Shown here piece by piece: positions 34,197 through 43,587 of a stretch of DNA of 64,000 nucleotides. The position numbers were made by a program, and so were the translations under genes. The notes beneath the pieces were generated by a model, which made no database searches, had not been told where the DNA came from, and saw nothing but the letters and a program-made list of their open reading frames with translations. Numbering within the stretch: the first letter of the stretch is position 1; every line of letters begins with the position of its first letter. Source of the DNA: an uncultured Christensenella sp. (GTDB taxonomy: Bacteria > Bacillota > Clostridia > Christensenellales > Borkfalkiaceae); NCBI GenBank assembly GCA_910579525.1, contig CAJTUK010000003.1:62001-126000 (forward strand), read 5' to 3'.

Positions 34197-36194
34197 ACAA
34201 TGATGAACTGCATCGACGAGGCTAAAGACGAAGAAGGTAAGCTGTTCACTTGCGGGCATTTCGATTTAGTGATCTGCGACGAAGCGCACCGCTCTATCTA
34301 CAATAAGTACCGCGATATATTTAACTATTTCGACGCTCCGCTCGTTGGTCTCACCGCTACCCCCAAAAACGAGATAGATAAAAATACATACGACATATTC
34401 GAACTCGAAAAAGATATGCCTACTTACGGCTACGAGCTCGCCCAAGCCGTAAACGACGGATATTTGGTTGACTTTCTGTCAATCGAAACAAAATTGAAGT
34501 TTATCGAACAGGGCATAGTGTACGACGAGCTTTCCGAAGAAGAAAAGGAGATATTCGAAAAGACCTTTGCCGACGAAAACGGAGAAACGCCCGAAAGCAT
34601 AAGCTCAAGCGCCCTCAATGAGTGGATATTCAACGAGGATACTATAAGGCAAGCTCTGCGCATTCTCATGTCCGACGGTATAAAGATCGACTACGGCGCA
34701 AAAATAGGCAAAACTATAATTTTTGCAAAAAATCACCGCCACGCCGAAAAAATTTTAGAAGTTTTCGGCAAAGAATATCCGCATTTGGTCGGGTATGCGC
34801 AAGTTATCGACAATAAAATAAATTATGCCCAGAGCGCAATCGACGAATTCTCCCGCCCTAACAAATTGCCGCAGATAGCTATTTCTGTAGATATGCTTGA
34901 CACGGGCATAGACATTCCCGAAATACTCAATCTTGTGTTCTTTAAAAAAGTATTGAGCAAAGCAAAATTCTGGCAGATGATAGGGCGAGGAACGCGTCTT
35001 TGTCCCAACCTTTTGAACGGCAAAGACAAAAATAAGTTTTACATATTCGACTTCTGCGGCAACTTCGAGTTTTTCCGTATGAATAAAGGCAGAGCAACGG
35101 CAAACGCGCTTGCCTTGCAGGGCGCTATATTCAACCTTAAAGCGCAGATTATTTACAAATTGCAGGACATAGCATTTCAGACAGCCGATTTGATTGAATT
35201 CCGTAAAAGCCTTGTCGAAGAATTGTCGGGCAAAGTAAACGCGTTGAACCGCGACAATTTTGCAGTAAAACAACACCTTCGCTATGTCGAAAAGTTTTCC
35301 GAGGCAGAAAATTACGCGGCGCTTTCGTATGAAGATACGCTGATAATGGCAGAAGAATTAGCGCCTTTGATTTTGCCCGACGGCGACGAAACTAACGCCG
35401 TACGTTTTGACGCGCTAATGTACGGGATAGAGCTCGCATATATCGTAGGTAAAGCATATTCCCGTGCCAATAAAGATTTAATTAAAAAGGTAACGGCTGT
35501 TTCCCATGTCGCAAACATACCGGAAATTATGGCGCAGTCCGAGCTCATAAACCAAATTCTTCACGGCGACTATCTCAAAAACGCAGGTATTAACGAGTTT
35601 GAAAATATACGTAATTGTATCCGCGATTTAATCAAATATATCCCGCATACGGAGATTATTTATAATACTGATTTCACCGACAATATTTTGTCGTCTGAAT
35701 GGCGCGAGGCGGAGTTCGACAGCGACGAATTGAAAAATTACAGAGCCAAAGCGGAATTCTATATCCGTAAACATCAGGATAATGCGGCAATAGCCAAACT
35801 CAAAACCAACAAATCCCTTACGGCGGCAGACGTGAAGGAGCTGGAAAAGATTTTGTGGAGCGAGGTCGGTACAAAGCCCGAATACGAAGCGGAGTTCGGG
35901 CAAAAACCTCTCGGCGAATTCGTAAGAGAAATCGTCGGGCTTGAAATGGCCGCCGCAAAGGAAGCGTTTGCACATTACCTTAACGACGCCAATCTCAACG
36001 ACAGGCAGATTTACTTTTTAAATCAGATCGTGGAGTACGTAGTGCATAACGGAATTATGAAAGATTTCTCCGTCCTGCGCGAATCTCCTTTTACCGACCG
36101 CGGAAGCATTGTAGAAGTTTTTAGCGATTTATCGGTGTGGTCCGGAATAAAAGAGATTATCGACCAAATCAACGCCAACGCATTAGCCGCATAG
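34197..36194 (+). pseudogene. hsdR: Type I restriction endonuclease R subunit, 5'-truncated
   Basis: This fragment keeps about 665 residues of an HsdR protein (normally about 1,000). It begins right before the MMNCIDEAKDE segment and DEAH box (DEAHRSIY), with SAT-like LTATP and the VSVDMLDTGIDIPEILNLVF and QMIGRGTRLCP helicase motifs. The N-terminal nuclease domain and Walker A are absent. Homology stops abruptly at an in-frame codon for the Thr of TMMN, so the gene has been cut, most likely by the mobile element. The truncated protein cannot be a working translocase. The C-terminal domain is intact. Confidence 0.82.
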
Positions 36195-36261
36195 ATAAAA
36201 TTAAGCATATGCGTTAACGGTTATTAGCATTATGTTAGTATAGGATTCGAAGTTATTTAAT

Positions 36262-36666
36262 ATGAAAAAAGCAGTTCAAGTAGTTGCAGCGTTAATATGG
36301 GATAAGGACAAGTTTTTAGTCTGCCGGCGTCCCGAAAATAAGGCAAGAGGGCTTTTATGGGAGTTTGTCGGCGGCAAAGTAGAGGACGGAGAAACTAAAG
36401 AGCAAGCTCTTATCCGCGAGTGCCAAGAGGAGCTTGCCATTACTGTCGCGCCGCACGAGGTTTTTACGGAAGTAACGCACGAATATCCCGACATTACGGT
36501 GCACTTAACATTGTTTAACTGCACCATATTGCGGGGGCAACCGCAACTTTTAGAGCATTGTGACATGAAATGGATTGTTCCTGCGGAAATTTATAACTAC
36601 GAATTTTGTCCCGCAGACGAGAAAATTTTGAAAAGATTAGAGCAACTTAAAGATAATAATAAATAA
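36262..36666 (+). CDS. Nudix hydrolase, MutT-like
   Basis: A 134-residue protein with a complete Nudix box (GGKVEDGETKEQALIRECQE, then EL), near residues 37-59. The entry VVAALIWDKDKFLVCRRPE and the final WIVPAEI segment are typical of 8-oxo-dGTP diphosphatases (MutT), which clean oxidised nucleotides. It is a short single gene after the hsdR remnant. It appears complete. Confidence 0.85.
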   Translation: MKKAVQVVAALIWDKDKFLVCRRPENKARGLLWEFVGGKVEDGETKEQALIRECQEELAITVAPHEVFTEVTHEYPDITVHLTLFNCTILRGQPQLLEHCDMKWIVPAEIYNYEFCPADEKILKRLEQLKDNNK

Positions 36667-36699
36667 AATTTAAGAGTTAAAAAGTAGTAAATAATTTTT

Positions 36700-36780
36700 A
36701 TGAAAGAAATCGAACTTAAAGGCGGGCGCTCAACGGCGGGCGTTGTAAAAAAAGGACAAACCGTTCGCCGCCCGCTATAA
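36700..36780 (+). pseudogene. Remnant of a phosphotransferase (APH-like) gene
   Basis: The 26-codon frame encodes KEIELKGGRSTAGVVKKG, then QTVRRPL and stop. This matches the start of aminoglycoside phosphotransferase-like enzymes (GG...GVV..GDTVRRP). Everything beyond is missing, so it is a broken 5' end. Confidence 0.5.
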
Positions 36781-36781
36781 C

Positions 36782-37260
36782 CTTACCGCCCGCCCCTCGC
36801 AGAGATCGTTGACGTCGAAGAGCTCGTCGGGCAAATCAAAGAATACCGCAACAGTTTTGCGGTGCTGGACGGGCAAATCTCCTCCGACGAATCGTCTGTC
36901 GAAAACCCCGGCGACAAATACGGCGAACTCGAAGCGTTGGAAGAGAAGCTCAAAGATTTAAAAAGGCGGCACTATATCCTTTCGGAAACGGAAAAAAATG
37001 CTCAAAAAAGCCGACCTCAATTTAAAGGAAAGGTACGTCGCCCCCGTCAAAAATATTTTCCTTAAATATGCGCGCGTCATAGGAGAGGCGCTGGGCGAAA
37101 AAATCACTATATATCGGGACTTCAACTTAACGTTCGAGCGCGGCGGCGAAATCCGAAGCGAAAAGCATTTCAGCTCGGGCTTGCGCAGCATCTGCGCCCT
37201 GTGCATGCGTCTGGCGTTCGTCGAAAATATGTACGGCGAAGAAAAGCCTTTCATAAGGAT
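36782..37260 (+). pseudogene. Remnant of an SMC-like ATPase C-terminus, frameshifted
   Basis: Coding similarity runs first in one frame (EIVDVEELVGQIKEYRNSFA, then coiled-coil ELEALEEKLKDLKRR). It continues one frame later from about 36997 (KADLNLKERYVAPVKNIF, then HFSSGLRSICALCMRLAFVE). The switch occurs in an AAAAAAA run. The FSSGLRS element is the signature loop of SMC/RecN-like ATPases. The Walker B expected right after it (normally DDPF-like) is missing: the sequence continues into unrelated coding. Confidence 0.6.
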
Positions 37261-37261
37261 A

Positions 37262-38094
37262 AAAAGCTATATACCCTCTCCGCAACCTACAGCGGAAAAA
37301 GGCTCGGCCCTGCGGTTAAACAGAATGATTACGAAGAGTTTTTAAAGGGCGTCGAGAGCGCCGCGGAACAGCTCGTAAAATTAAAGTCCGACCTTTCGGA
37401 CGATAAAATAACGGCGGAGGAGTATACAAATGCCGTCTACGAGCTCTATTTCTCCTCATATTACGGCAGCTTCCCGAGGGACGCCTACGGCAAAGCGCCC
37501 ACCCTGCGCACCTATTACCTCTCGCCCGCCACCTACGAAAGCACCGATAAATACCTCGCCGTGCTCGACAACGTCTGTTTTTGCTCGTTCAAGACGGACG
37601 GCGGTTTAACGGTAGAGTACAGCGGCTATTTCAACACTCTCACAAGCGGCGCAATCAGCGGCGGCAATCTCACCCGCGAGCAAATGCAGAGCAATATAGA
37701 CGGCATGATTAAAAGCTCCTTCACCGCGGCAAGCGGACTCAACTTCCTCGTTTATGTCATAAGTTTAAGCCGCTCGGTTGCGATTTACGCGCTTTCTCTC
37801 ATATTAATATCGGTTCTCGTCTTTATGGCGTTAAAATTCTACAAAGTCGAGTTCTGCCCCAAGTACGTGGAGGCTATAAAAATAGTCGGCTCATTCCAGC
37901 TCTGGAGCGCCGTCATAACCTTCGCGCTCACGTTCGCGCTGTCATTTTTCCTTGCAAGGGGCGCGGTGTTCCTCGCGGCGGAAATATTGCTCCTCTGCGT
38001 TATCGCGGTGCGTTCCGCAGTCTACGTAGTAATGGAACTCCTCGCCGAAAAGAAGAGGAAGTCAACTTCCGCAACCCCCGATAAAACAACTTAA
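37262..38094 (+). pseudogene. Membrane protein, N-terminally broken
   Basis: From about 37262 the frame encodes KLYTLSATYSGKRLGPAVKQ, a helical region, then three to four hydrophobic segments (about residues 180-270 of the open frame) and a basic tail. No start codon with a ribosome binding site belongs to it, and the frame runs out of the SMC remnant upstream. Its real N-terminus is unknown. It may be a fragment of a larger membrane protein. A terminator follows. Confidence 0.5.
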
Positions 38095-38126
38095 AAAGGG
38101 AAGAGTAAATCTCTTCCCCTTTTTTA
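38093..38126. terminator. Bidirectional terminator between 38.1-kb genes
   Basis: GGGAAGAG (38098-38105) pairs with CTCTTCCC (38111-38118) around a five-base loop, with A5 before and T6 after. It ends both the rightward remnant and the leftward AraC-GH39 gene. Confidence 0.8.
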
Positions 38127-38130
38127 TTTA

Positions 38131-40614
38131 TCAACTCTTTACGGGCGTAATCTCAATCAGCCTCACTTCAAGCGGCTGCAACTCCGCGCCCACGGTAAAG
38201 GGCGCCGTTAAAATCTCTTTTTTTATAGCCGGCCTCGTCGTGTCTTTCAGCCATTCGCTCTCCTCGGCGTTAAGCGGCTCAACCGCGCCCGCGCGTATAA
38301 AGTTGTCGAATGCGGAGCCGTATTCACGGTTAAGTATCCTGTGCGCCGCGCAAAATTTCCCTTCCTCCTCGGGGAAAGAAAAGCAAAATTCCTTGATTCC
38401 CCCGTCGGGGAAAACGGAATACCTGTCAGTATAGCTCGTGTTTATTCCAACCTCTTCCGAATACGCCGCCGAATAGTGCGCGTAATTGTATAAAATCACC
38501 GCGTACCCGTCCCCGCGCTTTGTAATAAAGTACCCGTCGCCCTTTGTCAAAAGCTCTCCGCCCAACTTTGATAGCAACAAGTATGCAAAGTAAGCGGGTT
38601 TTTTAACGCCGTTCACCGTAAACATTCCCAGCCCGCCGTGAAAAACCTTGTCCTCCAAAAGGCTCTCCTCGTGCAAATCGCTTAAAAGCCAATAGCCTCC
38701 GCCGTGCAGCTGCCCGTAATTTTCTAAAACGTTCTTTACGATGTAAGCGGATTTAAAACAGGTGTCTGAAAGCAAATCGCGGTGGGAGGTGGTGGAGTTC
38801 CACTCCGTCAGATAAACGGGCAGGTGTCCGAATCCGTCCGCGCAAAGGGAAGCCTTTATGTTTCTTATCTCCTCGCCGAACGTTCCCGCCCGCGGCGAAA
38901 GCTGGGTAGAAATTTTAATCCCGTTCTTGTCAAGGTATAACCGCGACATGTCCGTGTCGTAATAGTGCAGGTCTATAAAGTCGGGCACGCAGCCGTTCGC
39001 CCGCGTCCAAATCAAAAACTCGTTCAAAAGTTTATTGCTCTTTCCGTACGCCGCAAAGTGAGAGGGCCCGCCCACGCTCACGTTCGGGTCAGTTTTTTTA
39101 ATGGTCGCATAGGTGTTGTAAAACAGGCTGTAATATTCCTCTTTTGTCGCAAACCCGAAAATTTTCTGCGAAGTAAACGGTTCGTTCCAAACGGCAAAGG
39201 GCCAGCTCTCAACCTCCGTCCTGCCGTAACGGTCGGTCAGGTGGTTCAAAAACTTCTCCACAAGCGCGTTCCACTTTTGCATATCTTTGGGCGGCGAAGT
39301 TATTACCCCCGCGTAAAAAGCAGTCTTGTTTTTCTGCTCCGCAATCGCCGACGGCATAAACGACAGCTGCACAAACGGCTTCAACCCTATCGACAGCAAA
39401 AAGTCGTAAACGTTGTCTATCAGGCTGAAATTATAGTGCGGTTTCCCGTCGAATTCGCTGTAAACCATCATATCGTCGTCAAAAACAGAGTGCATTTTAA
39501 CGTACTTGAACCCAATTTCCCGCTGCGCCTCGGCAAGCATTCTGCGCACGGGCTCGAATAACAGCTCCTTCGCTCTGCTCACCCCGATAAAATACCTTTC
39601 CGTGCTTTCAATAGGCGCGGAATTTTTTTTCGTAACGCAAATTTCCTCCGCGTGTATCTTTGCGGGCGCGGGCTCGCTTGCGGATATTCCCCCGTCGGCG
39701 TACTTCTCTATAAAGTCCGTAACGCTGCTGTAAAGTATGGCGGAGTTTGCGGGCTGGTAACCTATCGTCCTCTCGGGGTCGTCTATTATCCTGTAACTGC
39801 TCTTGTTTTCCTTGCGCCAGCGGCTGGGCAGGGTGGAATACTTCTCCTTGAAGGCCGCCAGGAAGGAGTGCGTGTTCGGAAATCCGCACTTTTCGCAAAT
39901 GAGCTCTGTCCCGTCGTTAGTCGTGCTCAACAGAATAGTCGCCTGGTGCAAACGGATATTTTTAATATAGTCGCTCACCGTCATTCCCATAAGCTGTTTA
40001 AATGATTTCGAAAGGTAAGAGGGGGTCACGTTCACCGTGCCCGCCAGCCTGTCCAAAGACAAATCGTCGGAAAAATTTTCGTTAATGTACGCAAGCAACA
40101 CGTTCAGCCTCGAAAGCTGTTCCGTGGTATTGCCCGCGTGCTTTTCCTCGGGCGCGCAAAAGTTCAGATAAAGCTCGTACATAAGCCTGTAGCAGAGCGA
40201 AACGTTTATAAGGCTCAAATACCCGCTGCCCCGCACGTTGAACTTCAAAAGGCTGGCAAGGCACTGCTTCAACGGCAAAAACTTTTGCCTGTCCGCCCCG
40301 CCGGAAACGCAGTCGAAAGAATAGTTTTTCATAGCGTCGGGAATAACGGATAATAAGTCCAGCTTTATCTGCGCAGCAATCATTGTCGCGTTGTCGGAGT
40401 AGAGCGAGTGCGGCACCTTTGAATTTATCAATATAATATCGTCGTCGGTCAGCTCATGCAAAGTCCCGCCCGCGGTCACTTTCACGTCCCCCTTTACAAT
40501 ATAAAGGAGTTCTATCGAGCGGTGCCAGTGCATATTTACGTCGCCCAACTTGTGAATGAATATTTTTACGGGCGAATTTTCGGGGAAATCCACCACCTCG
40601 TGCCTGTGTTCCAT
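38131..40614 (-). CDS. AraC-type regulator fused to GH39-like glycosidase
   Basis: An 827-residue single protein. Residues 1-150 form a cupin-type AraC sensor (HWHRSIELLYIVKGD), and 165-270 two helix-turn-helix motifs (LSLDRLAGTVNVTPSYLSKS, then CGFPNTHSFLAAFKEKY). Residues 340-720 form a GH39-type barrel with WNEP (acid/base Glu about 478) and LTEWNS (nucleophile Glu about 604), as in beta-xylosidases. A beta-rich end follows. No signal peptide, so it is cytoplasmic. The barrel may sense or hydrolyse the inducing sugar. It is divergent from the transporter operon that it probably controls. GGAGG precedes the ATG. Confidence 0.88.
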   Translation of the reverse strand: MEHRHEVVDFPENSPVKIFIHKLGDVNMHWHRSIELLYIVKGDVKVTAGGTLHELTDDDIILINSKVPHSLYSDNATMIAAQIKLDLLSVIPDAMKNYSFDCVSGGADRQKFLPLKQCLASLLKFNVRGSGYLSLINVSLCYRLMYELYLNFCAPEEKHAGNTTEQLSRLNVLLAYINENFSDDLSLDRLAGTVNVTPSYLSKSFKQLMGMTVSDYIKNIRLHQATILLSTTNDGTELICEKCGFPNTHSFLAAFKEKYSTLPSRWRKENKSSYRIIDDPERTIGYQPANSAILYSSVTDFIEKYADGGISASEPAPAKIHAEEICVTKKNSAPIESTERYFIGVSRAKELLFEPVRRMLAEAQREIGFKYVKMHSVFDDDMMVYSEFDGKPHYNFSLIDNVYDFLLSIGLKPFVQLSFMPSAIAEQKNKTAFYAGVITSPPKDMQKWNALVEKFLNHLTDRYGRTEVESWPFAVWNEPFTSQKIFGFATKEEYYSLFYNTYATIKKTDPNVSVGGPSHFAAYGKSNKLLNEFLIWTRANGCVPDFIDLHYYDTDMSRLYLDKNGIKISTQLSPRAGTFGEEIRNIKASLCADGFGHLPVYLTEWNSTTSHRDLLSDTCFKSAYIVKNVLENYGQLHGGGYWLLSDLHEESLLEDKVFHGGLGMFTVNGVKKPAYFAYLLLSKLGGELLTKGDGYFITKRGDGYAVILYNYAHYSAAYSEEVGINTSYTDRYSVFPDGGIKEFCFSFPEEEGKFCAAHRILNREYGSAFDNFIRAGAVEPLNAEESEWLKDTTRPAIKKEILTAPFTVGAELQPLEVRLIEITPVKS

Positions 40615-40657
40615 GCCGCGCCTCCGTACAAGATAAAAAATTACACTATTTGTGCAA

Positions 40658-40686
40658 ATATTACAATATTTTAACCTTTATGTCAA
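40658..40686 (-). promoter_or_regulatory. Promoter of the AraC-GH39 gene
   Basis: On the minus strand TTGACA (40686-40681) and TAATAT (40663-40658) are separated by 17 bases, about 45 bases before the ATG. Confidence 0.75.
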
Positions 40687-40733
40687 GCGCAAGATAATAA
40701 AACAGCTGTTTAAGCGGTAAAAAAGATAAAAAA

Positions 40734-40790
40734 TTGACATAAAACACTGCAACAAAATGTATTTCCTTGTTGTTTTATGTGTAGTATAAT
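40734..40790 (+). promoter_or_regulatory. Regulated promoter and operator of the CUT2 operon
   Basis: A perfect 10-bp inverted repeat ACATAAAACA (40737-40746) / TGTTTTATGT (40771-40780) lies just upstream of TATAAT (40785-40790). The -10 has no good -35 at 17 bases, the usual layout of an AraC-activated promoter. A TTGACA (40734-40739) overlaps the left arm. Confidence 0.6.
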
Positions 40791-40813
40791 GCTTACAAGC
40801 AGGAGAACGGAAA

Positions 40814-42463
40814 ATGGGAGAAATATTTATCGAAACCCGCGCGCTCACAAAAAAGTTCGGCGACGTCGTCGCCGTAGACGGGATAAATATCAAAATCGAA
40901 CTCGGTAAGGTTTTAGGTCTTATAGGCGAAAACGGCAGCGGCAAGTCCACCGTCTCGTCCATGATCTGCGGAATTCATTCCGTAACCTCGGGAGAAATGT
41001 TCTTAAAGGGCGAACCCTACAAACCCGCCGATCCGGGCGACGCGCGCCGCCGCGGCATAGGCATGATAGTGCAGGAGGCGGGCACGGTAGACTATATTTC
41101 CGTTGCAGAAAATATCTTCCTCGGCGAAGAAAACAAGTTCGCAAAATTCGGGGTTATAAACAGGGCTAAAATGGAGCGCGAAGCTCAAAAAGCGCTCTCC
41201 GCCGTCGGTCTGAATATAGACGTCAGCGCCCCCGCGGCTGCGTACAGCTTCGAAACGCGCAAAATGATAGAAATCGCAAAAACGCTCTACTACGACCCCA
41301 CGCTCTTGATTGTTGACGAAACCACCACCGCGCTCTCGCAGGACGGCAGGGACAAAATCCACGAAATAATGCAAAAGTTCGCCGATGAAGGCAAAGCCGT
41401 GCTGTTCATTTCTCACGATTTACCCGAGCTCATGCAGACGTGCGGCGAGCTCATAGTCCTGCGCGACGGGCAGTATATAGCCAAAATAGAAAAATCCCGA
41501 TTCGACGAGGACGTAATCAAAAAGACCATGGTCGGCAGAAATATCGAGGGCAACTATTACCGCTCCGATTACGACCCCTCTTGCAGCGGAGAGGTCGCCC
41601 TCGTCGCCGAAAACGTCACCACCCGCAACCTCAAAAACGTCAACATAACCGTCCATAAGGGCGAAATTGTGGGAATAGGCGGCTTGTCGGGCAGCGGCAT
41701 GCACGACGTCGGCAGACTGTTTTTCGGTATGGAAAAACTCCTCGGCGGCACGGTCACGGCGTACGCTCCCGCAAAACCGGGGTTCAAAGAAAAAGCGGCG
41801 GTGCACCGCAGGCGACTCAAAGACACTTTCGCCGTCGCGGGCGCAAAAATGAAAAAGCTGTTCAAAAAGGGAGTTCGGGTCCCCCTGCCCGACCTCGCAG
41901 GCGACGAGCCTTCGAAGCAAGACGTAGCCTATAAGCTCACAAGCATAGGCGACGCGTTCGCCGCGGGCATAGGCTACATCTCCAAAGACAGGGATAAAGA
42001 AACGCTCATCACGGCGGCGACTATAAAAGAAAACCTCTGTCTCTCGGCGTCCGGGCTATTGAACGTGTTCGGCGTAATTCCTCCCTCGCGTGAAAAGCAG
42101 TTCGCGGCGGAGCAGGTTGAAGGGCTCAAAATCAAGTGCTCCTCGCCCAATCAGGAAGTAAGGGAGCTTTCGGGCGGTAACAAACAAAAGGTCTCCTTCG
42201 GCAAATGGATAGGCAACCGCTCAAAAATTCTCGTGTTCGACTCGCCCACCCGCGGGGTTGACGTGGGAGTAAAAACAACTATGTATCAGCTTCTGCACCG
42301 TCTTAAAAAAGAAAATTACGCTATTTTAATAATTTCCGAAGAGATGCCCGAGCTCATAGGCATGAGCGACAGACTTCTCGTAATGAAGGACGGGGAGATA
42401 ACCAAAGAGTTCACACGCAGCGAAAACCTGCGCGATACCGACGTTATAAATTATATGATTTAA
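40814..42463 (+). CDS. CUT2-type sugar ABC transporter ATP-binding protein (RbsA/MglA-like)
   Basis: The 549-residue protein has two ABC domains, as in RbsA/XylG. The first has Walker A GENGSGKST (about residues 38-46) and Walker B TLLIVDETTTALS. The second shows GLSGSGMHDVG instead of a classic Walker A, an LSGGNKQKVSFGKW signature and LVFDSPTRGVDVG. Two copies of ABC signature differ: the first lacks a good LSGGQ (AAYSFETRKM). This asymmetry is known in CUT2 ATPases. AGGAG precedes the ATG. It leads the operon with permease genes behind it. Confidence 0.93.
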   Translation: MGEIFIETRALTKKFGDVVAVDGINIKIELGKVLGLIGENGSGKSTVSSMICGIHSVTSGEMFLKGEPYKPADPGDARRRGIGMIVQEAGTVDYISVAENIFLGEENKFAKFGVINRAKMEREAQKALSAVGLNIDVSAPAAAYSFETRKMIEIAKTLYYDPTLLIVDETTTALSQDGRDKIHEIMQKFADEGKAVLFISHDLPELMQTCGELIVLRDGQYIAKIEKSRFDEDVIKKTMVGRNIEGNYYRSDYDPSCSGEVALVAENVTTRNLKNVNITVHKGEIVGIGGLSGSGMHDVGRLFFGMEKLLGGTVTAYAPAKPGFKEKAAVHRRRLKDTFAVAGAKMKKLFKKGVRVPLPDLAGDEPSKQDVAYKLTSIGDAFAAGIGYISKDRDKETLITAATIKENLCLSASGLLNVFGVIPPSREKQFAAEQVEGLKIKCSSPNQEVRELSGGNKQKVSFGKWIGNRSKILVFDSPTRGVDVGVKTTMYQLLHRLKKENYAILIISEEMPELIGMSDRLLVMKDGEITKEFTRSENLRDTDVINYMI

Positions 42464-42476
42464 GGCGGGGGAGCAT

Positions 42477-43487
42477 ATGGAAAACAAACAAAAAACGGCG
42501 GGCGGGCAAAGGGCGGCTTCCGCTCTGCGGTTCGTCAAAACAAATAAAAACACGTTCATACGCTACGGCTTGCTCGTGCTCGTCATAGTGATATTCGCGG
42601 CGGCTACGGGCGGGAGAATATTCTCCTCGTTCAGTATCAACTCGATATTGAGCCAGCTCACGCCCCTCATAATTTTGTGCGTGGGCATGACCTTCATTTT
42701 CGCCCACGGCAACTTCGACATCTCGTCGGGCGCGGTTCTCGCGCTCTCGGCGCTGATTTCGATATTTATCATTAACGGTCTGGGCTGTACGGCGGGTGGA
42801 GTCGTCGTCGCCCTGCTTGCAAGCATAGCGCTGTGCGAAGGGTTCTATTTGTTCAACATCTTCGTCTCCGTCAAGTTCAGGATAATGAGCACTATAGGTT
42901 CGCTTGCAATTATGTTTACGGCGCGCGGCGTGGTCACCTATCTCGTCTCGCAGACCATGAGCGGCTACAAACTCGAAAACACCGCCGTGCTCTCGCTCTT
43001 CCGCGAACAGTGGTTCATGATAGTATGCGTTATCCTCGTCTCGGTAATAGGCTGGTTCGTGTTCTCGTTCACCTCGTTCGGCAAGTACGACAGAGCGATA
43101 GGCGACAACCCGCTCTCGGCAATGCAGTCGGGCGCAAAGGTCAACAGGGTCAAATATATAAGCTACGCCATAGCGGGCGCCTGCGTGGCTATCGCAACTA
43201 TGTTTTACCTCTCCCGGACAAACAGCGTAACCCAGAACTTCGGGCAGGGCAGAGAAATGGACATAATGATCGCCCTCATTTTAGGCGGAATGCTCCTCTC
43301 GGGCGGCAGCAAATCGCGCATGAGCGCGGCGATAGTCGGCTCGATAACCTACGTAATACTAACAAACGGGCTGTCGCAGCTCGGTCTTGCCGACGCGTAC
43401 GTGCTCATCATAAAGAGCGTCATTTTCATAATTATGATTGCCTCGACGCTCCGCCGGCCTTCCTCAATAAAGGCAATGCCCCGATAA
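42477..43487 (+). CDS. CUT2-type sugar ABC permease 1
   Basis: A 336-residue protein with about ten hydrophobic segments. The RbsC-like motif GMTFIFAHGNFDISSGAVLA (substituting GxDLSVG) and ALGDNP-like AIGDNPLSAMQSGAKV are clear. It is 13 bases after the ATPase gene and has a GGGGGAG ribosome binding site. The sugar is unknown; the nearby GH39 suggests a pentose or beta-glycoside. Confidence 0.9.
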   Translation: MENKQKTAGGQRAASALRFVKTNKNTFIRYGLLVLVIVIFAAATGGRIFSSFSINSILSQLTPLIILCVGMTFIFAHGNFDISSGAVLALSALISIFIINGLGCTAGGVVVALLASIALCEGFYLFNIFVSVKFRIMSTIGSLAIMFTARGVVTYLVSQTMSGYKLENTAVLSLFREQWFMIVCVILVSVIGWFVFSFTSFGKYDRAIGDNPLSAMQSGAKVNRVKYISYAIAGACVAIATMFYLSRTNSVTQNFGQGREMDIMIALILGGMLLSGGSKSRMSAAIVGSITYVILTNGLSQLGLADAYVLIIKSVIFIIMIASTLRRPSSIKAMPR

Positions 43488-43502
43488 AATTTTAATTTCA
43501 AA

Positions 43503-43547
43503 GCAGGTATTTTTTATACCTGCCACTGTACGGCGGCCCCGCCGTAC
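43503..43547 (+). promoter_or_regulatory. Two tandem stem-loops before the binding protein gene
   Basis: GCAGGTAT/ATACCTGC (43503-43523) and GTACGGCGG/CCGCCGTAC (43528-43547) are perfect stems in the gap before the binding protein gene. They probably affect transcript stability, so that the binding protein exceeds the permeases. Confidence 0.5.
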
Positions 43548-43587
43548 CAAAAACAATTAATTGCAAACAAAAAAAGGAGAAATAAAA

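Noticed and set aside
38965..39561. Rightward 198-codon frame opposite the GH39 domain
   Set aside because: Arg/Val-rich shadow of the true leftward gene.
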